From: Symbiodinium natans
Lineage: Eukaryota > Sar > Dinophyceae > Suessiales > Symbiodiniaceae
Length of the DNA: 64,000 nucleotides
NCBI GenBank assembly: GCA_905221605.1
Contig: CAJNDS010002723.1
Coordinates: 762,001 to 826,000 of the forward strand
Reading direction: 5' to 3'
Shown here: positions 47,881 through 55,802 of the stretch, piece by piece
Position numbering within the stretch: the first letter of the stretch is position 1
Layout: each line of letters opens with the position of its first letter
Program-made: the position numbers and the translations under genes
Notes under the pieces: model-generated
What the model saw: only the letters and a program-made list of their open reading frames with translations
What the model was told of the DNA's origin: nothing
Databases searched by the model: none

Positions 47881-48570
47881 AGAACCCGAAGCCCTAAACC
47901 CTAAGCCCTAAACCCTAAACCCTAAACCCTAAACCCTAAACCCTGCGGGTGGCAAAAAACCTTAAACCCTAAACCCTAACCCTGACCCCCCCTGTTTCAG
48001 AGGGTTTCAAGTTGAAAGGGCCAGCCTGGTAATGGGCCGCCAACCTGAAACCCTAAACCCTAAACCCTAAACCCTAAACCCTAAACCCTAAACCCTAAAC
48101 CCTAAACCCTAAACCCTAAACCTGTAAACCCTGTAAACCCTGTGCTGGATCGAGCGTTTGGAATGGGGCAAGACCAGCGGCGGCCTGTAATCTAGTAAAG
48201 ACAGGCGGGAGAGGAGAGATAAGACTTGCACGAGCCTTGTTTCGTAGTACTACTTAGCTTGATACTGCACTTGTCTCGGGGGCGACCCAAAAGGCCTGCA
48301 AGAATCGAAGCTCCGCCCTCACTTCCGGTCACGCACACAGCTGTCGTACCAACATCCCTGCGGAGTGGTTCGTCCAGCGATGTGGGCGCCAAAAAAGCCT
48401 AAATAAGAATGATAAGAATAATGAGAATAATGAGAATAAGAAAAAAAGAATAAGAAAAGTAATAGTAAAAACAATAAGAATCATGAGAATAATAGTAAGA
48501 ACAATAGTAATATTAGTAATTAGTAATGACAATAACAATAGTAATAAACCCCAGCCCTCGTAACCGGGGG
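47881..48570. repeat. CCCTAAA arrays, short islands and an AATAAG-rich tract
   Basis: Arrays 47893-47944 and 48050-48122. After CCCCCCTGTTTCAG (48000) a GFKLKGPAW stop may end the 47-kb gene. 48132-48185 reads LDRAFGMGQDQRRPVI then TAG. AT-rich AATAAG repeat 48395-48545. Confidence 0.55.
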
Positions 48571-48704
48571 CAGCTCAAGAGGTCCTCGGCATGGCGAAGG
48601 AGGCCGGAGCCATGGGTTGCCCGCGCATTTAGGGTTTAGGGTTTAGGGTTTAGGGTTTAGGGTTTAGGGTTTAGGGTTGAGAGAGAATCCCGTGTAGATG
48701 CGGT
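48571..48704. repeat. short island and TTTAGGG array
   Basis: The island 48573-48632 reads QEVLGMAKEAGAMGCPRI with TAG made by TTTAGGG; array 48631-48677. Confidence 0.5.
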
Positions 48705-48826
48705 ATGCTGTCCAAGCCGAAAAGAAAACCGGAGGAGGAGAGAGCACTCTTGGCAGCATCTTGCCTTGGATGCCGTGTGCCTCATTACGTCATCGTGTCT
48801 TCACCTGTAGGTCCTATCAACATCAG
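48705..48826 (+). CDS. candidate first or internal exon (MLSKPKRKPEEER...)
   Basis: Open from ATG 48705: MLSKPKRKPEEERALLAASC then LGCRVPHYVIVSSPVGPINI, ending CATCAG|GTTTAG with the donor supplied by the heptamer block. Basic-acidic start, then a hydrophobic strand. If not first, the acceptor is upstream (TGTAG at 48695). Confidence 0.5.
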
Positions 48827-48969
48827 GTTTAGGGTGTAGGGTTTAGGGTTCTCTCTCCGGCCAAGCAAGTCACCATCGGAATCCCCACGGGATTAAACCC
48901 TGCATCCTTGGTCGCAATCTGACTTCGCGGAGTGCCGCAGACTTTAGGGTTTAGGGTTTAGGGTGAAAG
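48827..48969. repeat. TGTAGGG/TTTAGGG pieces and island
   Basis: The island 48858-48915 reads QVTIGIPTGLNPASLVAI then TGA, a possible terminal exon after CTCTCTCCGGCCAAG, phase not matched. Confidence 0.45.
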
Positions 48970-49090
48970 TCACCAAGCTGGGCACGAGACAACTTGGGCG
49001 GTCATGGCTTCATGCTAGCTGGGCGAGTCGGCGTTGGGGTTTACGAGCTGAGTGGATGGCGTGCTGATCGTGTGTGGTCAGCGACCACCC
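48970..49090 (+). CDS. candidate exon (DNLGGHGFMLAGRVGVGVYE)
   Basis: AG at 48968-48969, then SPSWARDNLGGHGFMLAGRV then GVGVYELSGWRADRVWSATT. Gly-rich beta-like sequence, strongly protein-like. 3' limit unclear; possible donor GTGTGTGG at 49070. Confidence 0.45.
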
Positions 49091-49612
49091 TAAGCCCCCC
49101 CTCAACCCTCAACTCCAAGCCCTAAACCCTAAACCCTAAACCCTAGACCCTGAACCCTGAACCCTCAACCCTGAACCCTGAACCCTCAACCCTAAACCCT
49201 AACCCTAAAGCCCTAATTCCTGGCCGCAAGAAAGCAGGTTCCCGAGCTCCAGGGCCTTTGGCTCATGCGCGGTCGGCCCATGGCTGCTGCCCGGGCCCCC
49301 AGCAACAAGGGGGTTTGGGTTTTAGGGTTTAGGGTTTAGGGTTTGGGGTTTGGGGTTTAGGGTTTTGGGAGGGGGTTTAGGGGGTTAACTTTTTCCGGGG
49401 GTTCAGAGGCGTCTTGGGGAAGTGAGGGTGCGGTGGTACAGGTGCAGAAGGCATCAAAACCCAACGCCTTGACCCTATCCCGCCCGAAAAAAAACAACCC
49501 CTCCCCCCACAAATGTCATCTCCAAGATGTCCTAAACTTTAGAGACCCAAAGTTCCTGGAACCCTAAAGCCCCCCAAGCCCAGCCCTGAAGCCCCTAAGC
49601 CCTACCATCCAG
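49091..49612. repeat. CCCTAAA/CCCTGAA and TTTAGGG blocks with an island
   Basis: 49117-49215 C-rich; 49316-49390 G-rich. The island 49240-49310 reads LQGLWLMRGRPMAAARAPSN and may be exonic. 49390-49600 is spacer. Confidence 0.5.
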
Positions 49613-49710
49613 GTCTACGCCGGCACCGGGTCGCGCTACGCGCCACACTTCGACTGCGTGGCGGGCGACAACGGGCGGAAGATCACGTGCATCATGCTAT
49701 GGCTCTCAGT
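49613..49710 (+). CDS. orphan exon of a prolyl-hydroxylase-like 2OG-Fe(II) dioxygenase
   Basis: After the acceptor CCTACCATCCAG the frame reads VYAGTGSRYAPHFDCVAGDN then GRKITCIMLWLS. The pattern YxGxGxxYxxHxD...GRxxTCI is typical of EGLN/P4H-type prolyl hydroxylases; H-F-D would be the first two iron ligands. It ends at a GTGGGT donor where a TTTAGGG array begins (49711). The exons carrying the distal His and the Arg were not found nearby, so this is a lone exon of a larger gene or a fragment. Confidence 0.65.
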
Positions 49711-49763
49711 GGGTTTAGGGTTTAGGGTTTAGGGTTTAGGGTTTAGGGTTTAGGGTTTAGGGT
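49711..49763 (+). repeat. TTTAGGG array
   Basis: Seven units, starting at the donor of the dioxygenase-like exon. Confidence 0.95.
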
Positions 49764-50298
49764 GATGGGCCTTCAAAGGGAGCTCTCTCTGTGGGTCTTC
49801 AGGCGCGGGGGGTCTCTAATTCAACCGGTTCAAAAGTGCTTCTTGTTCAAGGGGTGCAGGTATCATGCCGGACGCAACACAACCCACACTTTTGCAGGCT
49901 ACTGCGATGGTTTGGGGTTCTTAAGGTTGGGTCTTCAACTTGCGACAGCGCGCCTGGCTTGTCTCTTTTATGACACTGGCCTCTCATGGTTGTCGATCCT
50001 CCTGAGGTACTTGAACCCTTTCTGGCAGCCGGGCGACGGCGCAGAGCTCCAGATCTTTCCAGAGGCATGTGGGGCTTCCGAACATAGGGGTGCCCTTTTG
50101 GGGGGCCCCTTGGCCCCTTCAAGGGGATTCTATGCGAGTTGGGGTATAGAGAGGGCCCTTACTTGGGGAAACGCCCATGTTGCAAGAAGGGGAGCCCCTA
50201 AAACCTTACACCCTAAACGCTGGATGCGCTGTGGAGTGGTCTCTCCAGCTATGCGGTTGGAGAAGCCCCAAAAGGCATTCGAGCCCCCGGTTCTCGCA
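49764..50298. other. unique region, no firm gene
   Basis: A 197-codon non-ATG frame (49762-50355) starts inside the array and crosses a MITE, so it is not accepted as a whole. A TCTGTGGGTCTTCAG acceptor-like site lies at 49801. Confidence 0.4.
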
Positions 50299-50415
50299 CC
50301 CCACTTGGAGGATCATGGGTGGTTGCAAGTAGCAGGGTTATCAGTACCCTCATAAGGTCATCACCCGTTTTTAACTCTAGTTCCCCTACTTCTAACTACC
50401 CATGAAGCTTCAAGC
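50299..50415. mobile_element. MITE-like family B, complete copy
   Basis: CCCACTTGGAGGATCATGGG ... CTAACTACCCATGAAGCTTC then AAGCA. Confidence 0.72.
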
Positions 50416-50924
50416 ACCTCCCCTCAATCGCATCTTGACAGAGATGAGGCACGGCTGCCACCTTAGAGCCCTCTAGCGTTTTTCCTTTGCCCCTAATTGG
50501 GTTTAAGAGGGTGAGAACGGAATTAGATTTAGGAATACTTCAGCATGGTTCTAGTTTTGGTGCCCTTAAACCCTGGACCATAAACCCCTGAAATCGGAAA
50601 GAGTCTTCAACCGCGGACAGCCTACCTCTTGAGGCCCGCGGCATTATCCCTTCTGGGCCGTGCCATGAGGCCATTTGAAGGTTTCAGGAGTTGGGTTTTT
50701 CTTGGCTTGGGGGGTGCTTGGGGCCATCATCATGTGGATGCTTGGGGTTTTAGGGCTTCGAGGCAGCAGTGTGTGCATGTTGCCGATGAGTCAGGCAGTT
50801 TTCTTGCGTCCTCATGGCCTTTAGGGTGCAAGATTGCTGTGGGAAGCTGTGCCCGCCCTGGGATCAAGTCTGAGCCGGCTCTTGTGCCGAAATTGGAGAG
50901 TCCTAGGATTTTCAGTGCAGAACA
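50416..50924. other. unique region
   Basis: No supported gene; a 116-codon frame (50629-50979) overlaps the MITE below. Confidence 0.4.
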
Positions 50925-50999
50925 TGGGTTCCCTTACAAACGCCCAAGTTGTAACATCCAGTACCAGAATCCCTGTTAGTGTCAGGGGGAACCTCCCAA
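50925..50999. mobile_element. MITE-like family A, diverged copy
   Basis: TGGGTTCCCTTAC ... CAGAATCCCTGTTAGTGTCA then GGGGGAACCTCCCAA. Confidence 0.55.
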
Positions 51000-51164
51000 C
51001 ATCGAGTACCCCATGATCCCGCAGCTGGTTTTTCCCACGCTTTCAAAAGCATGCCTCCAGTCATGGTCTAGGATGTTCCGGGCTCCTCAGGGGGTCCTAA
51101 ACCCTAAACCCTCAACCCTAAACCCGAAACCCTAAACCCTAAACCCTAAACCCTAAACCCCCAG
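51000..51164 (-). repeat. spacer and CCCTAAA array
   Basis: Array about 51098-51162 with CCCTCAA and CCCGAAA variants. Confidence 0.8.
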
Positions 51165-51211
51165 GCAGAGCTAGCCCAAGCCCCAAGAAGAAGGCCCTCA
51201 AGGAAGACTGA
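51165..51211 (+). CDS. candidate 3' terminal exon, lysine-rich
   Basis: CCCCCAG acceptor, two bases, RASPSPKKKALKED and TGA. Confidence 0.35.
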
Positions 51212-52270
51212 GCTCAGGTTGAGCCCCTCCACGGACGATTGGCCTGCTTCCTCTGCGACAGTAAGACCTTCGGACCCAACCGCCTTTAGGGTTTTTTGGG
51301 TTTAGGGCTTTAGGGTTTAGGGATTAGGGTTTAGGGTTTAGGGTTTAGGGCTACTGGTTTCGGGATTCGGGTCTGTGGGAGTTGTCCAGACATTCTTTTT
51401 CGCAGACGTTGTCGGTAAGTTCGAATCCGGCTGAGCCTGGAGTCAAAAAAGGAAGTGTGGAGAGCGCATACGGTTGGTTCTTGAAACTGGGTGGCTTCGG
51501 GCGTTTTGATTTGTGAGTTTCGGGGCGTTTTGTGAGTTCATGCCCGTGGGGGATTGGTTCGCAAGGGACATGCAAGCCCTGTGGTTCGAGAAGCTCTAAG
51601 TGCGAGTCAGAAGTAAGATGTCATGTCTGAGCTTAGTTGCAACCTACATACTTGAAGACTCATTCGCAACACGTTGAGAGAGCGAGTTCTACAAACCAGG
51701 GTTCTTGTAGGGTGGGCTCAGAATCTCCGGGAGCTGACCGCATCGGTTTAGGTGTGATTGCCCTTACCAGACACTCTTCCCAAGTACTACGACTCGTCTG
51801 ATTTGTACGACTCTGGAGGGTTTTTTCCCATCTATCGTTGGATTTTGGATCTGTTTGCATCCTGGAGATCCCAGGAACCTCCACGCAGTCCGCTCCTCAG
51901 AGAGTTTTTCACAGGGGCCCGGGAAGGCGGGCGGTCTCGAAGGCTTAGGGTTTAGGGCTTAGGGTTTAGGGTTTAGGGTTTAGGGCTTCTATGTCCTGGC
52001 AGCAAGGACGTCCAGATGTAAAAAGCGGGCTTGTTCAGTGGCTCGGGGGAAGATGGGGGCATTGAGCTATGATCTCAACGGCTTGGAACCCCGAAAAAGC
52101 CTGAAAGAAGACACCTTGGGCCCAAACAAGTGGAACTTTGCACTTGGACTTTTCCCCTCCCTGCGTTTCCTCTAAACCCTAAACCCCAAACCCCAAACCC
52201 AAACTCTAAACCCGAAACCCGACACCCATGATAGGCGGGTGGCAAGAAAAGCCCTAAGCCCAAGCCACAG
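51212..52270. other. TTTAGGG blocks and unique region
   Basis: TTTAGGG 51287-51352 and 51946-51990; GGCGGGTGGC plus AAGAAAAGCCCTAAGCC at about 52234. No firm gene. Confidence 0.45.
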
Positions 52271-52337
52271 GTGAAGCCTGTGGCCGGGGGAGCCAACGTG
52301 CAACCTCGGATGGCTATCTCCTGCCGGGGGGCCTGGC
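52271..52337 (+). CDS. candidate internal exon
   Basis: Acceptor CAAGCCACAG, then VKPVAGGANVQPRMAISCRG then AW, donor GTTTAG supplied by the following block. Confidence 0.45.
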
Positions 52338-52502
52338 GTTTAGGGCTTAGGGTTTAGGGTTTAGGGCTTAGGGCTTAGGGCTTAGGGTTTAGGGTTTAGG
52401 GCTTAGGGTTTAGGGCTTGTAGACCGTTCTTTCGGAGAACTGTGGGCTTCCCCTTTGGCTCTGTGAATCATACCTTGCAAAAATTGGGAGTTCCAAGAAC
52501 AG
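52338..52502. repeat. TTTAGGG/CTTAGGG block and spacer
   Basis: 52338-52420 mixes TTTAGGG and CTTAGGG. Confidence 0.8.
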
Positions 52503-52616
52503 TTGCTTGGAGGTTCATGGCAGCTATAAGTAGGGCTCTAAGTACCCGAAATGTGGTGATAGCCAGATGTAATTACAGTTACCTTACTTATCACTACCCA
52601 TGAACCTTCAAGTAGG
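52503..52616. mobile_element. MITE-like family B, best complete copy
   Basis: GTTGCTTGGAGGTTCATGG ... CACTACCCATGAACCTTCAA then GTAGGG, 114 bp with matching ends. Confidence 0.82.
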
Positions 52617-53956
52617 GCTGTGACAGAGATTCTTCATGGGTTTCCCTACTGCCCCCTCTCCATACTACCCCTAGGTTCCCCCCCTCCCCCCCATAATTCA
52701 GGCTACTTAGGGACAATTAAGCCTAGTTAAAGATATTTAACGGGGGAACTTCGGGGGGGTAGTGTAGAGGGGGGGGGGTAGTAGGGAAACCTATAAATTC
52801 TGGATAGGGTTTTGGCGGGCTCCGGCCCCAGAATCCCCACTAACCTCGCCGCCGGTAGAGGGCTTATATTTGTTGTGTTTAATAGGGCTTAGGGTTCAGG
52901 CAAAAAAGGGTTTAGGCTTGAGGGTTTAGGGTTTAGGGTTTAGGCAAAAAAAGGGTTGAGGGTTTGGCAGCCCGAACGCCCCCCAAACTTCCTAACTCTA
53001 AAGCCCTCTGGTTCTCAGTAGGGAATTCGGGCCCTCTATATATATATATACACACACACACATATATATATATATATATTATGTAGGGTACCCAGGGTGT
53101 AGATATACCCTTTCAAGGGATTCTATAAGGTGCCCTATTATATTGCCAGAAAAACATCACAATCGTGGGAACCCCACAAACTCGGGCCCGCGTTGTGACG
53201 CTTTCTGTATATATAGTTTAGGGTTTAGGGTTTAGGGTTTAGAGTTTAGGGATATATACCCTTGAAGGGTTAGTGGGGGACCCTGTTTTGTGTGGGCCCC
53301 CCCCCCCCCCCCGAACAGTCGAGGCTGGATTTTGCCCTCTATAATAATAATGGCTTATATGATTTTAATAGGGAGGAGTTTAGATAGATTTAAAAGGGAT
53401 CCATATGCATTTACAAGGGGTGAGCTTATGAATTTAAAAGGGAGCCGCGCGAATCGAGAGGGGGTCCGGGATGAGTTTATATGAATTTCAAAGGGATCCA
53501 TAGGTTTTTCCAAATTCGGAGCCTCCACGCCGGGGCCTAGACATTAAAGCGGGTCCCGAATCAGTCCCATTATTGGGGGCCGAAGGGGGCTCCTGGACCA
53601 CCCCCTTGTCGGATTGAACGAAACCAATTTTTCAAACGGTTTCTTAAAGGGAATTAATGGTTTCGGGCCGGTTGGAATGGATGAGGTCGGCCTTTAAAAT
53701 CACCAGGTCCGGCTTTAAAATCATAAGGCCCGGCTTTAAGCCGGAGCCGGGCCGAAACAAGCCTCCAATCCTAAAACGTCCCGGAATTCGGGAGCGGTTT
53801 GTCTTCAAAGAGGGACTCCCAAACAGTCACGATGTCCTGAATAATTCGGCCAAATTGTCTTTAAAGGGGAGGCCCCTACTAAACAGGGTCCAACATTATA
53901 CAGGGTGCCCTGCATATACTATACTCCTAAACCCTAAACCCTAAACCCTAGAAAAG
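52617..53956. other. unique, partly AT-rich region
   Basis: An inverted pair CTACTGCCCCCTC / GGGGGGTAGTAGG flanks 52647-52785. AT/AC tract 53037-53085. C-run 53298-53313. Repeated AATTTAAAAGGG-type motifs 53360-53520. ORFs here are unsupported. Confidence 0.4.
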
Positions 53957-54053
53957 CCTGCCAGAACAGCCTTGAAGCTCTTGGCCAAGGCTGGTACTAC
54001 GACTCTGAGGCCGCTCCAACTCTCCCCTCGCATTCCCAAGAGCCTACTGCCCG
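53957..54053 (+). CDS. candidate internal exon (CQNSLEALGQGWYYDSEAAP)
   Basis: AG at 53955-53956 after CCCTAGAAAAG, two bases, then CQNSLEALGQGWYYDSEAAP then TLPSHSQEPTA, ending CCCG|GTTTAG at the start of a TTTAGGG array. Strongly protein-like. Possibly the same gene as 54761-54901. Confidence 0.55.
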
Positions 54054-54760
54054 GTTTAGGGTTTAGGGTTTAGGGTTTAGGGTTTAGGGTTTAGGGTTTA
54101 GGGTTTGCTGCGCTGGCCTCAGTTCCAGTCTTAAAAAAGGGCTTAGGGTTTAGGGCATCGAAAGCCTACTGCCGGCGCAATTGTGGAAGTTGCCACAGGA
54201 AAGGCCGAACCTTTTTGACTTAAACCCAAGCCCTGGCGCAAAAACCCTAAACCCCAAGGCTCTTTTTTCTTGAGTTCGGGGTTAAATTTCTTGATTGAAC
54301 GGCGTTTTGGGATCTGTGGGCCGAGCTTCCGTTTCGTTGAATCTGGTTCGGGAGGTATGTCTGTGTTGGTGCTACAATGCCCCTTCATGTCGGTGAGGGC
54401 TTACATGCGATGGATCCTAACTCTTGCTTCGGGATACTTGGGAATGATATTTGATTCCCGGGTACTGCAATTCTAAGAACCACAAAAAATGATTAATTTT
54501 TGCTAGGGTTCCAAGCTCAGTATAGGGAACTTTGGAAAAGGGCTGAAGAGGGCCGGTGAACGCACAGAGGCAAGTGCTCCAGATTCCTGTTCTCTCGTCG
54601 AGGGCTAACTGTACGCTCACGGATCATGAAGCCTTTCGCGTGGCTTTATGCCCTGAGACCCTAAGCTCTGAGCGCCAAAGTCCTTAGGGTTTAGGATGGG
54701 TTTAGGGTTTAGGGTTTAGGGTTTAGGGTTTAGGGTTTCGTGTTCAGGGATGGCTTCTAG
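54054..54760. other. TTTAGGG arrays and spacer (possible intron region)
   Basis: Arrays 54056-54106 and 54700-54739; 54115-54140 repeats GCCTCAGTTCCAGTCT as at 17269. The phases of the flanking exons do not match directly, so another exon may lie inside. Confidence 0.5.
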
Positions 54761-54901
54761 GGGGTTGCCCCCCAAACCCCTTGCGACGCCACGGGGGGCG
54801 CCCAAGTCGGCGTGCCTCAGGGTGGGAAGTTCCACCGCGAGGATGAGAATGATGCGCTGCGGCCGCGGGATTATCCGCGGAGGGAAGCAGGATCTTCGTA
54901 G
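54761..54901 (+). CDS. candidate 3' terminal exon (47 codons)
   Basis: Acceptor GATGGCTTCTAG, then GVAPQTPCDATGGAQVGVPQ then GGKFHREDENDALRPRDYPR and REAGSS TAG. Gly/Pro then charged tail, convincing composition. TTTAGGG follows. Family unknown. Confidence 0.55.
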   Translation, partial: GVAPQTPCDATGGAQVGVPQGGKFHREDENDALRPRDYPRREAGSS

Positions 54902-55802
54902 TCATGGTTGTTTAGGGTTTAGGGTTTAGGGTTTGGGGTTTGGGTTTAGGGTTGATGCAGGGGTTTTTGGGTTTTTACGGGGAAGGGTAAAACGTTCTAA
55001 AGGGGCGTAGGGTCCGGGATATGGAGTCCCCAAACACCCAACGCGGCATAAGTCTTGTTGTCTGGTGGTACAACTCCGCTGGCTGTTTTGCAAGTTTACC
55101 ACCAATGCCACCGAGTATGTCCCACTATACCCCAAAATAGTCGGCAACCGCAATTGTGGCCATGTAGTGACAGTGACCAGCGAGCCATAAGTGCCCTGGA
55201 GCTCAAAAAATGGCGTTGCAATGCTGACGCGAGCCTGCCACCCGGTTCATCATGCACAGCAAACACCCAGCGAGCCCAATACTGCTGAATCGAGATGCCT
55301 TCAGACTCATACCCCTAAACCTTAAAGCCTAAACCCGGAGTGACAACAGAAACCCTAAACCCTGGTCCCGATGATGTGCTGGTTCACAGTGCAGTCGCGC
55401 TCAGTTGCTCAGGTACAGAGACAGCACCGAGTAAGCCCTATTTCCCTCCAGCTAAGGTCTGAACACCCTAACCCTGTGGCGGGTGCCCTTTTCGGAAGTC
55501 GCATGGAGGCTAGTAATTCCACGCGTGCCTCGATGGATCAAGGAGCTATTCACGTATGTGCCTTTAGTCATATCGGGCTGGAGGAGCGATTGCAACCATC
55601 TACTTAACCCTAAGTGTTATGCGGAGTGCCTGTACTGTCAGAGCATGATGCACCTGCATGGAAGACGCAGCCATCGTGTCCTTGCGACCATACGTAAAGT
55701 CCGTACAGTCCGTAAAGTGCCTGGCGCACTGGGGTCATTGAAGTATCGTTGCCTTGACCAGCACTCTCTGCACAGAGCGGCTCACAAGCCGTTGGGTCGG
55801 CC
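54902..55802. other. 5' flank of the PARP gene
   Basis: Short TTTAGGG (54910-54952). 55398-55431 repeats 5002-5037. A CACTCTCTGCACAG acceptor at 55764-55777 could take the spliced leader. Small ORFs unsupported. Confidence 0.45.

Noticed and set aside
49762-50355. 197-codon ORF
   Set aside because: Begins inside a TTTAGGG array, has no motif and runs into a MITE.
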